Shown here piece by piece: positions 50,941 through 63,560 of a stretch of 64,000 bases of DNA. The position numbers were made by a program, and so were the translations under genes. The stretch lies in contig JAFCMP010000290.1 in the NCBI GenBank assembly GCA_017506865.1, positions 186,001 to 250,000 on the forward strand, written 5' to 3'. How positions within the stretch are numbered: position 1 is the first letter of the stretch; each line of letters begins with the position of its first letter. The stretch is from Tribonema minus. Lineage: Eukaryota > Sar > Xanthophyceae > Tribonematales > Tribonemataceae. The notes beneath the pieces were generated by a model that worked only from the letters and a program-made list of their open reading frames with translations, made no database searches and was not told the origin of the DNA.

Positions 50941-52330
50941 GACACAACAAGTGCCGATTGTCGACTCTGTCAGGTTGCCTGTGCAGGGCGGGTCGTCCTG
51001 GTGCGCCGCTGCCACCGCTGCTTCTGCTGCAGCAGCTGCTGCTGCTTGACAGTGTCGAGCATGATGTATCCATTCGGGCTGGCACTCGCACTGTGATAGT
51101 CGCTCTGTTCGTGCTGTGGCTTGAGCACACGGATGACACTCGCCCGTCAGGGCTCAGCCCAGTACTGGGTAGAGCCTCCGAAGCCATGATGGCAATTGTG
51201 GCAATAAATGCAGTGCGCCTGACTTGTTTGTGTGTATTGGTGTAAACATTCTTCATCAGATTCTGCAGCTGCTTGCGCAGTGCACGCCTGTGAGGTGGTC
51301 ACTCTTGTGGGGCGCCACATCCATGTTTTGCCAGCATGATACTGTTGCTGTTATGTTGTTTGCCTTCAAGTTGTCTCCACCCACACACTGTCACTCAGGC
51401 TGTGCTGAACAGTCACTGTGGACGACTACTTCAGCTGTTTGCATGAGGCTGAGTGTGTTTGATGAACTGATGGTCTTGTATTTTAGCGACCAGGGTGGGC
51501 CCGGTTTGTGGGACGTGTTCAATGGACCGGTAATACAGAACAATGTGCAGGCTAGGCTGCTGCATAGAAGTGAACCAGAGAATGCATAGGACACCATGCC
51601 TCCGTAGGTGCCTTTACAAATACAAGTCATTCAGTATGTGCATCATCGGGAGCGGACTAGATACACTGCCAGTGTGTGACAGTCGTGCCTGCTGTGAAAC
51701 GGACGCAAAGACTGCTGAGCTCAGCACGGTCGCAGGTCAGCGCACATCTCACACTGCTGCCGCTGATTATGATGCTGCAACAAGTGCTGCATGCATGCGC
51801 TGCTCCTGAAGGGCCACTGTGCAGCGACGCAGCTGGCACGGTCTCAGCGGGCCCTCTCTAGGGCTTTTCGCGCCCTGGTCACTGAACAGGGCGAGATGGT
51901 GCTGTTGGTGCTTCTCATCTGGCGCCCCTTCTTCCCGGCGGAGGGTTGGCCAGCGCTGATCAGTGCCGCACTGCGTGGAATGCATACTTGTCGCTCTCAA
52001 AAGGCGACTAACGCCCCACTGCTGGTAGCCGCACCTTCTCGCCCGTCCGGGCTGATGCCTAACGCAGAGCCCGCTAATGCCCAACAGCAGCAGTAGCAGC
52101 CTTATTGCAGGACCGTGCACAAGCCACCTCACTCAGTCTTTGGCAGGTGCACATGGGAACATGATGGTGAAACACTGTCGACTTCGTTGATGCCCTTACA
52201 GGCCCCGTTGTACTACGCCGGGTCCTTCAGAAGGCAACTGCGTCTGTGCCGTGCAGGGCAAGCACACCTGTGCTGCAGCGCACCGGACCAGTGGTGCGAT
52301 CACCACTTCCATCCTCAAAAAAATGTTGGT
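50941..52330. other. Gap between KilA-N-like and protelomerase-like genes
   Basis: No confident gene. A short plus-strand frame at 51791-52096 is Ala/Leu-rich without motifs. 51470-51640 resembles the retrotransposon-tail repeats (CTTGTATTTTAGCGACC, GCTAGGCTGCTGCATAG). Confidence 0.4.
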
Positions 52331-53582
52331 ATGCGATCAACACGGCACATGACTTCACTAGCGCTCGCCGAGTTGCTGCGGAAGGATAGTCTAAGGGACC
52401 CCAAGGGAGTAACCGGTTGCCTGCAGCAGCACCGCCCCGACATCTGTCACAATGACACGCTGTGCGTGAGGCGCACATGGCGCAAGACCTACGGCGATGA
52501 CATGGTCAAGAACAGCAGCACGTACAAGGCGGGACTGAACGAGGTCATCGAGCGCGCAGAGCAGATGACGCGCGGCGCCACAGGCCGTGAGGAGAGAGCA
52601 TGGGCAGGGCGGGTCAAGGAGCGCGTCATCGCCTTCGACGAGCTCAGCATTTGCGATCAACGCCACCTCAAGGCGAGCGGACGCCTTGAGCAGACCGCGG
52701 CAAGGTCTTACACCGGCAGCGTCGTCGTGGACCGCATGTTGGCGGACCTCGTGCAGATGCCCGAGTCGGCAGAGCTGCCTGGTCCGCCGGCAGGCACGAC
52801 GGCGGCAGCGTCAGCGTCAGCGCCAGCGGGCCGTGACCCAGCTACGGCACAGCAGCTTCACACGCAGGGTAATGGTTGTGCCGCCGACAGATTGAGTGCC
52901 GCAGCGCGAGCTCTGATGGACGACATGCTGGCAACTGTCAGACTACTCTCGCCCCAAGGTGTTTGAGCTGGTGTGCGCATTGGCGTTCATGTGCGGCCGC
53001 AGCCTGGCCGAATTGATGGCAACGGGCCAGTTCAGCGCTGCGGAGAGGGAGCGCGAGCGTGCACCATACCCGTGGGTACTCTTCCAGGCCAGCCCAAGCA
53101 GCAAGCCGGAAGTGATTCTACTGCTGTGCGGATCCCACAGCTTCCTCATCGGGCTGAAGCGGCTACGGAGCATGAAACAGGTGGCGTCAGCGGCGTCGTG
53201 CAAGAACATTAACTCGCGCTTCTGCAAGAGCGCAAACACTGCGGCCAAGACTGTGTTGGGGGTGGCCTCCAGTGCCTTCTCTGACGTCAGGGCTCTCTAT
53301 GTGGGGCTCACCCTCGCTCTGTACGGCAGCGCCAAGACCACCAGCAAGCAGATGAGTGAGTGGACGCGGCGGTGCGTACCGAACTCAAACCTTCCCTCTA
53401 CAGCAAAGTTCCTGGCCGCGTGCAACGTCGCTTACGCAGATGCGCTCCCCCGGCCGCCGGCGCCGGTGCCAGTTCAACCAGCCACGGCAGATGTCGCTGC
53501 GGCGGAGAGCGAGGAGAATGAGATCGAGGACGTCAAAGCGCGTGCAGGCGGCAGCTGCGCTGTGCACGCAGACACCGTATGA
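52331..53582 (+). CDS. Telomere-resolvase (protelomerase) / tyrosine-recombinase-like protein
   Basis: Exon 1 is 52331-52868 (start uncertain; ATG also at 52349). A 73-base GT-AG intron (52869-52941) restores frame with exon 2, 52942-53582, giving 392 residues. The upstream half is helical (TWRKTYGDDMVKNSSTYKAG). The catalytic-like half reads KVFELVCALAFMCGRSLAEL (CGR as the first Arg box), PYPWVLFQ...SSKP (hairpin Lys), FLIGLKRLRSM, INSRFCKSANTAAKTVLG and FSDVRALYV (second Arg box). This order is that of ResT/TelK-type resolvases, which turn replicated ends into closed hairpins. A nucleophilic Tyr and the His are not obvious; VAYADA is a candidate. Without the intron the two frames meet by a one-base shift, so a frameshifted pseudogene is the alternative. 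Confidence 0.5.
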
Positions 53583-56500
53583 CGCGACCGCACCATTGAA
53601 TATTTTGAGGTGCGCACGTGTGCACAGAAGCCAGTAGGCATGCGTGAAGTTGAGAGTTTTGCACGACATGCGTCATCATGACGTGGATGCTTGCTGCACG
53701 ACGGCTTCATTTCCATAGTCTGGAGGAAAGGCACTTCAGCAATGCTGGCCTGTGTACACAGCAGTATCACTGTCGGTGAGGCGCAGCGGTGTTCAGCGCT
53801 GTGCTGCTGCACTGCGCGGCGCATAAAGGTCTTGCTAGTCTGCTCTACGACGACAAGCTGGAATGCGCGATACGTTGTCCACGCTGTGAAAGCGGTTCAG
53901 GCATGATGCGGCGGGTGCAGCAGGGCAGGTGCGCAAGCGTGTCACAACAAGCAATTGCTGCAGCGTCAATGCCATCTTGCGCGCAGCAGCCATTAGCGCA
54001 TTCATCACGCACCCTTCCATTCATCGGGTTTTATGGGCACACGCACCAGCGGCTGTGCTCAGCGGCTGTGCTGCGCTCTGTTCCCTGTTCCACTGCGATC
54101 CCAGCGAATAGAGAATGCACTACAACGGTTTCACAATAATATCAAAACATCAGCAATACTGCTTCTCAGCAATGATACTCATTGGCGCCAAATGATGCAA
54201 TGCACATATGAAACTGCGGACTGAACCCCATTTCTTCTCCCCTGTCCCCCTGCTCAACCCCCTCTGCACCGTCTACATCCGGGTCCTGTTTTGCATCACC
54301 AGCCAGATGCGTCGAGGAGGCCACGGGGAGGGGGCCAACGGCACGCGCTACGCACACACGCGAGCGAGTGGTCATGCGGATGGCGCTAGCAGCGTCGGGA
54401 TGGCGGTGACACAATGTTGTGCTTCTGAAGTAGTTGTTGTTGAAGTTGCAGGAGGCATCGCTTGGTGTGTCCTGGGGGCGCCGGCACTCTCAGCCTGCAC
54501 AGTGGCACACGATTTTGTGGTATTGAGTCAGGCGCTGGATGTGTTTGCGGCGCATTTGCGGTAAAGAAACGCAGTGTGTTTGAGGTCAGAGCTGCCAATC
54601 TGCTCTGCAGAGGTGACCAATCACATTGTGTAATTTGCTCCAGCGCCTTTCAAGTGCGTGGGGGACAGAGATCCGGTCAGACAAGCAACTTTGAGCTCCC
54701 GAGGGCGGCACTGCTAAGGAAAGAGGTCGGACACACGGTCCTTGCAACTTGACACAACTGGATCGATTGGACATGCCCTCAAAGCTAGAATGTGAACGAC
54801 AAATAGTCATGCACTCAAGCAGTCACTTGAACGAATGACGCTTATAAGCCACTACTCACATCTGCAGGGCGCGTTTGACCACTGGGCCTGCGATGGCCAT
54901 CGCAATGTCGACCGCATCGCCAGTGACCTGCACAAGGATGCAGCAGTCTGAGAGGGCGTGACGCTCACCAGCTGTCTGCCAGACTTACTCGACAGTATTG
55001 ACTAGCCTCCGCAAGTCGCATTGTCCGGGTAGCGTTGTGCAAGCGGCAGTTGCGCCGCTGAGTCTGAAGCCGTCACGCACTCTCGCGGATGAGTCTGCTC
55101 ACCGACATGAAGAGGTTGTAGTACTGTGACTGTTGGTACTTGAGAACCACGCTGCCGTTCAGGTCACTATACCGAGGATAAGCGAGAGCTCATTTAGTCC
55201 CGGTGAGTTATCACTGCCGAGTCTAAAGTGCGCTGTTGCCCGCGGGTCATGAGGTGTGGTCGTGGTTGAGTCTGTTGATGGTGGTTTGTATCAGATGGCA
55301 CTTGTGCACACTGCGGCTGCTGTTAATACTTTCTCAGTGACGAGAAGCGTCGTCGGTCGCAACATTGCACACATGGGATGCATGGAGCAGGTGAGAGCTC
55401 TATCGCTGGCATGTGCGTGATTGCTTGGCTTGACTGCAAGTCGTTCTGATGCAAACCAAGGGGCGTTTTAAATACGGGCACTGGGCATTTCACACAAACA
55501 GCACTTCATGCCGTTTCTGCAATTGCATCCATGCATCCATTGATCCATGGACTTAACACGTTAGGACAATGAACCATCTCGGCGTGGAGCACTGGAGCTC
55601 CCCCGTGCGGTCCGCCGTGCCGCACTTAGTGCGGTTGTTGTAATGATCTATGCATCGTGACGAATTCAGCTGCGGAGCTGCACCGTGCACGACAATAGAC
55701 AGGTTTGCGTGCATAACAACACAAGAGTCAAGGGCAGGGCAGCGCAGCTGGCAAAACACGCACATGAGCCCGATCGATGTGCAGCGAGCATGCAACAACA
55801 AGACTATTGGTGTGGCTATCGAGCGTGGCGCAGCGGCCTCACTAAAGCACCTTACGAATGCGCTGCTGGAATTGCAATGCCAATACGTTGGATGTTCACA
55901 CAGCAGTGCAGCATACGAATCTTGCAGTGGTTGCGGCAGTAGAGCAATCATGTTCATGAAAGAATACAAATTGCAGGCACTGACTCCATGGACTTGAGCA
56001 CAGTGCGCATCGACCTTGTCTCATTTTGACTTGCTGTCTTATGGTGTGTTTTCACACGTGTGTCTGAGGCCCGATGATTATGTTGCTACCACTGTTGTAC
56101 ACCTGAGAGCTGCTGGCACCAATCACACTGCATAAGCTGCTGGCACCCTTTGCACGCTTGCTTCGATTTTGCTGACACTACTTCGCCTAGTGTCTAGCAC
56201 CGTGATACAGGTGCATGTTTGCTGGCACGTGTGCACGCGCTTTTAGATTGCCATTGTCATTTGTCACCACTTGGCTCCGTGGATGCTGGCCTAGTGGCAT
56301 GGGGAATGGTTGAGACTGTGGAAAGCACCTGTGTACAACTGCATGTGCGTGTAAGTGTGTGTGTGGGGTGGGGGATGGGGGTGACAGTTTGAGAAGATCG
56401 TGGCTATTGGGTAATCCATGCATGACCATCACCTTTATGATCAATCAGTTGCGAGACTGAGCGCCTCAAGCCTGTGTACCAGAGGCCAGACAAAGGGCAA

Positions 56501-57943
56501 AGCATAGCGCTTTTGCTGAACGCGTTGTCCTCATCTACCAGTCGTGATGCCTACACTGAGAGTTTGACACGGTGTACCTGAAGAATATGACATGTGCCGC
56601 GGTGCGTGTGTGGCAGAGGAACAGCTGTTAGACTTGTGGCTTGCAACTAGTGCCCGGACACATGCTTGGGCGTCCTGACGCGTAGTGTTTTCGCGGTGCT
56701 CCGCAGCATAGTCTGTATCCCACAAATGGGTTGGGGATGACTGATGTTAGCGAGCGCCACTCTGGCTGAGTTGAGTCAATTCTGCATGCCGCCGCTGTGC
56801 TCCCTGTTTCTGCGCAAAGATCAGTCACGCGTTGAGCGACTGCGTCATCAGTATGTGAGCAGTCGCACGTGCCGCTGGCGCAGAGCAGTTCTATGCCAAC
56901 AGGTGAAGTACAAGCGCTGCGTCTGACTGGAATACAAGCCGAAGCACACAATATGGCACCCGGTCCGGTAGACGCTGATCTGTGACAAATCGAAACGGTG
57001 CGAACCTGGCTGGCTGCCTGCTGTTTCCACAACAGGTCAGACGTGACGTGCGGCGCTAATGGCGCAGCGGCGGTCGTGGCGCGGGACTCCTTTCGAAGGC
57101 TAGCGCTGTGCCCAGCGCCATGATTAAGGCGGATGACTGAGTGCCCTTGATCACTTGTGTGGATGCAGTCCCTTCACGGCAACAAAGGAAGCGTCGCTTG
57201 ATGACCTCTCTGCAACTTGAAGTCCAGACTGTATTGGTCCCACCGGCACCAAAATATCCATGTATACATGCATGGCAGGTGATGCGTCCAACTGTGGCAC
57301 TGCCAGGCTGCACCTGGACTCAGCCCGGTGAGACATAAATCCGCATTATGATCACACGCGGAGACTCTGGATGCGTTGCTAACTGATGACGCGCAAGTTG
57401 AAGGTGTGCGATCGCATTGCAGCGTACCACTTGAAGTGGTATGCCCTGGGACCGTCCCCTTCATACACGCAGCAGGTGCGAAGTCGCTTCTACCAACCAG
57501 CTACCATGCCACAATGTACATGATGCCCATGATATTAATATACTACTGAAGTGAAGGTACTCAGCACTGTTGCTCTGTAGCCACTGCGCACAGTCCAAGC
57601 GCATGGCCTGGTAAAAAAACACTTGGATGTAATCAGCAGTAATTGTAGATAGTACTTGAACTTGACGTTGAGTAATACTGTTTGCTTCACACATGCGCTG
57701 CTGATGGTCGCGCAGCACCATGTTCAAGCGTTGCATCAGATGCGGACTTTGATGTGTTGGCGTTAGGACTTGTGGCACTTCGAGGCACGCGTCTGATATG
57801 GCACAGCAGTGGCAGCGCTCATGAGCCTTGCATCTCATCAACCTGTGGTTTTTATCACTGTGTGTGACTGTTGCACAATTGTCATTTCGCTCATGTTCAG
57901 CATTGACCCATGAGCGGTTTGCACTACAAAGGAAGTAAAGGCA
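53583..57943. other. 4.4 kb without a recognisable gene
   Basis: Many short open frames on both strands, none with motifs, consistent splice phases or sustained codon bias. A GT microsatellite lies near 56348-56378. Introns of an unrecognised gene or old transposon debris are both possible. Confidence 0.4.
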
Positions 57944-58243
57944 TTGCCAGACCAAGCTTCGCTGCTCGACGAAGCTGGACCATTCATGGCGTTCCTCAAG
58001 AAAACGGTGCAATGTCCACGTTCGTATCTGACTACGAGAGTGATGCTGCACGCATATTCGGCTGCACGCTTGTTCGACCGCACGCCCCAGGACCTGGTGC
58101 ACCACTTCAGTGTGGGGCTCGACGAACGGCTGGTGGAGGGCACCATTGTTGCCATTAGCTTTGTACACAAGCACGGCGGCCGCGACGCTTACGCGGTTCC
58201 GCTCAGTGACTTGTGCTGCATCATTAACCAAGCAGTGCACTAA
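57944..58243 (+). CDS. Coding-like exon, unknown product
   Basis: The frame reads FMAFLKKTVQC, TRVMLHAYSAARLFDRTPQD and VHHFSVGLDERLVEGTIVAI before GGRDAYAVPLSDL and a stop at 58241-58243. Composition and the amphipathic pattern look coding, and CCAG near 57954 could be a splice acceptor. The 259-codon minus-strand frame across it (57461-58240) is Cys/His-rich and looks like its shadow. No family recognised. Confidence 0.3.
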   Translation: MPDQASLLDEAGPFMAFLKKTVQCPRSYLTTRVMLHAYSAARLFDRTPQDLVHHFSVGLDERLVEGTIVAISFVHKHGGRDAYAVPLSDLCCIINQAVH

Positions 58244-61200
58244 ATTATGCTTGGCATTCAGTGCGCAAAGGGCCTGATGTCCTTGAACGAGATTGGTTCA
58301 AAGTTTGCAAATCAATTACGCAGCCTATGACGCTCGGCTGCACTTGGTAACAGGTAGGGTTAGGGCTAGGGCTAAAGGCTAGCAGTGCACTTATAAATTG
58401 ATACACGCGGCGAGACTTGCTGAGCACTCTTGTAAAGAAGATGATGCCATGCCATGCAGGTGGCATGCAGGTGGAATGAGCTGAGCTGTATGCTCATCAT
58501 CTGTCGCTGAACCTTCAAACCGCGTCTTGTGGTACTGATAACCACAGTGTAAGACACTGGGTTTGTACCGCCAGTCACCAAAGACCACTGACAAGCCCAT
58601 AATTGGTATGAAACACATCTCACCTGATGCTGGTAGGGCCATCAATCGCACTGGTCCTGAAAGCTGCACTGTCTTTGGTCCGATCAGTTGACATTGCCAG
58701 TTAGATCCTTGCACCGTTGGTAGCATTGGCACTGCAAGATCATCAGCCATGATTCTGCGGCACCTGCAATAACCATTGACCACAACAAACATCAGGTAGG
58801 GATATCGCGTCCTGCACCATATAAACTGAAAGTGCACTTTGATAACATAGGTACCGGTACCGGCACATGGAGGTTCCGTGCGCGGCACCTTTCAGGATGC
58901 ACACAGGATACAAGTGCAGAAGCTGGCCAAAAACACAAACTGCAAGGGCAGCTGCATCGGACAGTTGATGCATGCCGAGAATTCGCGCACTTGTGCAGCC
59001 AGTCCATTACAAGGGTTCAAGGAAGGCGAGCACAACAAGACTGTGGCAGAGGTAGTGCAGGGAAGCACCGGCGCCCCGCATACATAGCATGAGCCCGCAA
59101 TTGCGAAGGATCATACCAACTTTACATGGGAGTTCAGAATGAAAGAACTACTGAAGTGTCAGGAGCGCTTATGCTCATATATGGGGCGAACCGAAATTGA
59201 ATACGTGCCTGCAAGAGACGTTGAAAGGGATTGTGTCAAAGCGTGCTTTTATTCAGACACCACCACCGCCGCGTGCAACCCTCATGTGCAACTTGCGAAT
59301 CCTAGTGTAAGCCTGTACAGGAGCGGAACGGTGCTGCATGGCTACACTCACGCCTGGCATTTAGTGATGGTAGCTTTCTACATCCTTCAAGTATCACGCT
59401 CAAATCCATTCATAAGATGTAATACACTAATGAGTGCCTTTGCCTAATCAGGAGTCGCTGTTTGTGACAAGTCCTGGGTTATGAACCTACCACAACGTAT
59501 ACATCTGCTGCTGTTCCGTTTTGGTGCAGAGCAGGATGTGCCAAATATAATGACATACCGCACTACCCGAGAGCTGTGCGTCTCATGGCGGAGAACAGCA
59601 GATCCTGAAGGACATCAGTGGCGTTGACGGGCCCTTTCAGGTAGATCTCAGCGTGGTGCGAGTCCATACATAGCTCATCGTAAAGGCTGGCGTAGGCACA
59701 ACACTTTTTGACACTGAAGTGAGTGCGCACCATTGAACCATGGCGCTACAACCACAGCCTACCACGGATCGATGACGTCATGGTAAAGCACTACACAGCG
59801 GGGTTTAACGAAAGACCATGGCAGGAGCAGCTACCGGCATATGCATTGCATCTGATCACCTGCCCCTCGGCACGCAGGTGCAGATCATCGGTGTGGAAGC
59901 CGTAGAGGAGAGAGCATGCTTTGTGCCTGACTTCCAGATGCCAAAATGGGACGCAGGTGACACCCGTGACAGGCGTTTCTACTTCGAAGTACGTGAACCC
60001 CCACGCTCATCGCTGCTTGTGACAAACAGCACAAAACTTCTCAATGTCGATGTCAATACATGTGTGATCAACTGAGCAGATGGCAGCCACTTGCTACTGG
60101 TTGACTACCGTTCAGCATTGACTGCTTGCATTCTTCTAGACTGGGTTTGAGCACTCACTGCCGCCATTGAGCAATTGGTCATTTCGTCCATCTTTGTGTA
60201 ATCATGAATGCGCAGAAACAGAAATCTCAAGGCTGCTTGATTTACTGTAACTGCTGGGCTTGGCTGACGCGCGCATCTCAGGGTGTGCGGTGTGTACTAC
60301 CTGAAGGTGCTTGCCTTTGTATGAGAGCAGCAACCTCGCTGGTGTGTGATCTTCGTCACTCCAGTCATGACTGCGCCGTCCATCGCCAGCAGTGCTTGAG
60401 CAGTTCCTAGCGGCTCCTGGACCTCAGAATTAAGGTGGGAGAGGTGCGTGCTGAGCTGCACACGATCGACTGGCGTGTAACCGCACAAATTCACTGCTCT
60501 ATAGGCAATGTGCGGAGCGCAGGGCGAGCGGCAGAAATCACCCAAAGTGCAGTCAGTGCAGCTGCAGACACGATGGTACAGCGACATGTATCGAGTTATA
60601 TGCATGTGAGTGGCAACTGATCTTGAAGTTTCCGGCAGTAGCTGTGCGCTTCCTAGCAGCTTCCTGTCCTGAGAAAGGTGGGACATGAATAATAAGCTGC
60701 GACCAAGACAAATTCACTGCTCATTGGGCACTGTGCGGAGCGCATCAAGCTGTGGCAATCATGTCCAGGCAGAGGTAATACGTCAGATGCGCAGGAGATC
60801 AGCAGGCACCCAAGTTGTACTGAATTACCCGAGCCTTGAAGTTGGTATATGCAGTGCGGGCCGAGCGGCGGAAAGGCAACTGATCTTGAAGGTGCGCGAA
60901 GAGCACAACGGGCAGACTGCTACTTTCTCGTCTCAGTGGCATGCAACCTCACTGCCGCATTTTGCGACGTACCTCACTGGTTTTGGTCGTGCACGTGCCT
61001 CACGCTGTTGCCTGATTTTTCAAAAGCCATCTGGTGCGTCGCAGTGCAACGCACAGGGCGCATCAGCGACCATTCTGCACTATCGCCGCGCCGCCACCCC
61101 CCCGGCGCCCCCCCTGAACCGTTCAAGCAGACCCAGTGCACAAAACGTGCAGGGGAAGCATCGGGGCAGTCACGGTGGTGTTGCAGAGGCTTGCAAGAGT

Positions 61201-61372
61201 GAAAGCACGAACGCAGCACGCGCCGGCAGCAGCACGCAGGATGCAGTCGACAGCAGCGCGAGCGGCATCGGAGGCGATGCAGTGTGGGCCCCTCAAATAA
61301 TACGCGCCAGCATGCCGTTCAGACCATCAACATGGCAGCGCCAGCGCCGCAGTTGCTCACCTCTGTGCCTCC
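58244..61372. other. Mostly non-coding, with weak coding-like patches
   Basis: Patches with protein-like composition on the plus strand occur at 58895-59087 (DAHRIQVQKLAKNT..., after a possible TTTCAG acceptor) and 59139-59447 (YVPARDVERDC...). They cannot be joined into a gene with confidence. A short telomere-like TAGGGTTAGGGCTAGGG lies at about 58353. Confidence 0.35.
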
Positions 61373-62301
61373 GTGAACATGGCAGTTGCTGGCGGCGTTG
61401 GCGGCGGCGCAGGCGCAAAGCCGCCTCGAGCGTACGGCTGCGAATCGCGGCAGTGGCGGCGGGCGGCGGCAGTGACGGAGCTGCTTTCTGCAGGGGTTCA
61501 GGCGGCTGCTGAGCTGCTCGCGAACGCCAAGCAGAGACAGCGCGTCGAGGCCAGCAGGGCCATGATGGACGAGATGCAGCAGACGCTGGGGCCCTCGCGT
61601 AAGCTGCTCCTGCGCCGCGACATGGCAGAGCAGCGCATGCTCCATGAGGCAGCAATGCTCAGGCGGTGGATGCTGTCTAGCGCGAGCTGGACACTATCAA
61701 GGCTCAGACATTACAGCAGGAGAGCGCTGCAGGCGCTGCCGCAGCTGCTTGTGAATATGGATGACAAGGTGGACCGCGCGAACAACCGGTCAAGGTGTAA
61801 GGCCTAGCCCACCAGCAAGCGACACGCATGATGAGCCTCGCCCAGCGGCAGGGGGTGCAGTGACAGCCGATGCAGATGCAAGTGCAAAGCGGCATGCAGA
61901 AGCTGCTCGGCGATGTGCGTCGTGAAATAATCCGCCTCAGCTCACGCTTTAATGCGCAGCAGCAACGGCAACTGCCAGCTGCAGTAGGCACGCTGGTGCC
62001 TGACGCCGAGACAGCTGTACGCTTTGACGGTGATCAAATGGCAGTACAAGTCGCCAGTGACCAGCTCGCGATTGCGCAGAGGGCACGGCGCGAACAGCGC
62101 CTGGCACAGACAATCAATGATGCTCAGTCCGCGATCCGACCCAACGCGCAGCACGGAGTGCTGGACGAAGTACCGGTGCAGCGCTTGGTCGTCGCGCAGA
62201 ACAGGCCCAAGCATAATCATAGCAGCTTCGGTCTATCGCTGTACATTGCATGGAGTTTCTTGACCCTCTCTACATTTCTAATGCAAGAGCGATATGCGTA
62301 A
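61373..62301 (+). pseudogene. Degraded Gln/Ala-rich helical coding region
   Basis: Two frames carry coding-like helical sequence: VTELLSAGVQAAAELLANAK and QRVEASRAMMDEMQQTLG in 61373-61807, then QMQVQSGMQKLLGDVRREII and ASDQLAIAQRARREQRLAQT in 61870-62301. Between them a third frame briefly looks better (RELDTIKAQTLQQE) and stops intervene. This fits an old gene broken by frameshifts, or exons that I cannot join. No family recognised. Confidence 0.35.
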
Positions 62302-62493
62302 ATGACGGACGCCAACACGCGCAAGCGCGCGGCCGGAGAGTTTGCATATGACAACAAGCAGTCGGATGCACACATCCGTACAAAAGCTAAAGAGCCAGCC
62401 GCACTGGACTCGTTCAAACGACAGCAGCTGACCGCGATGTGTGCCATGCAGGACTCCGAGCATGTAGACATTCTCTTGAATAACTATTGGTGA
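62302..62493 (+). CDS. Small basic hypothetical protein
   Basis: 63 codons from an ATG directly after the stop of the preceding frame: MTDANTRKRAAGEFAYDNKQ and KAKEPAALDSFKRQQLTAMC. Hydrophilic, no motif. It may be a continuation of the degraded region upstream and not a gene of its own. Confidence 0.25.
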   Translation: MTDANTRKRAAGEFAYDNKQSDAHIRTKAKEPAALDSFKRQQLTAMCAMQDSEHVDILLNNYW

Positions 62494-63002
62494 TTTCTCT
62501 ACGCCAAAGTAGACTTCCACATTCAGAATCAATGTACTCTCCACATGTATGCGCATTGTCCATGTGACACTTTGGGGTTGCACGGGGCGAGACATTCGGG
62601 ACAGGCTATTCCCACTGGTTGGTGTCATGAAAGATTTCACTCAACCTCGTTGATGAGTTCCCCAAGTACTCTTTACCGACGTTCTAAGACAAGGGGACAA
62701 CAGATTCTACTTGAACACAGAAATGACACAACCAAGTCAAACACCAAATGTCTCACGAAGACAGGCAACAGGGCTGACCCACTGTCCCAAAACGTGAAAC
62801 TTGCACGTCTGACCTCGGCAAGACAAGGGCAAGTGAGCAATTACCGATTGTTTACGGTCAGACCAAGCTTGTCCCAGCCGTGTCCCGCGGTCTCGCTCCT
62901 GGCCAGGTCCCCGCCACCCGCCAGCCGTCGCCCTCCATCCGCACATAGAAGAAACAGCTGCACAATGTTATGTTGAAGTTCGCACTTTGCCGTAGTTCAA
63001 CT
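62494..63002. other. Intergenic, nothing seen
   Basis: No recognisable coding or repeat structure before the minisatellite. Confidence 0.4.
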
Positions 63003-63470
63003 GCCTAATCGCAAATCGCAAATCGCAAACGACTGCAGTGCTGTACCATTGATGTATACATGGTCTTACAGCAAATCCCAAACGGCAATGAAGTTTAGTG
63101 CTTTACTGTCCTCACGCAGTTTTGGAAGGACTGAGGTCTGATCGCAAATCGCAAACCGCAAACGGCGTACAGGGTATTGCTATTTAAGTACAGGGAGCAG
63201 TACCTGGAAGCTTGACCGCAAATCGCAAATCGCAAACGACGTAGAGTGCTATGCGGTCTACCGCAGGTACAGGACTGGAGGTCTACTCGCAAATCGCAAA
63301 CCGCAAACCGCAAATGCCGTACAGCGCTTTGCTGTCCTCACACAGGCCTGCAAGCACTGAGGTCCCAAATCGCGAACCGCAAACGACGTATAGGGCCTTG
63401 TTAGTCAGATACAGATCGCAGTGCGGAGGCCTTCGGCAAACCGCAAAACGTGCCGTTAAAACCTTCGCCT
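63003..63470. repeat. Minisatellite, period about 72 bp, built on CGCAAAT/CGCAAAC heptamers
   Basis: Six to seven imperfect units start near 63007, 63070, 63143, 63217, 63289, 63366 and 63437. Each begins with two to four heptamers CGCAAAY, followed by a GACGTA-AG-GCT-type spacer of about 50 bases. It ends about 90 bases before the ATG at 63561. Confidence 0.85.
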
Positions 63471-63560
63471 AAGCGCAGCAAAGAACATGCACCGATGTTC
63501 TTGGGGTTCTCGGATGTTCTAACGTCTTTTGTGCTAATTTTCACGTCTCACACACCAGGC

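Noticed and set aside
57461..58240. 259-codon minus-strand frame
   Set aside because: Cys/His/Trp-rich composition with no motif; it mirrors a better plus-strand frame at 57944-58243.
58350..58376. Telomere-like TAGGGTTAGGGCTAGGG
   Set aside because: Too short and degenerate for a telomere or internal telomeric array; likely chance.
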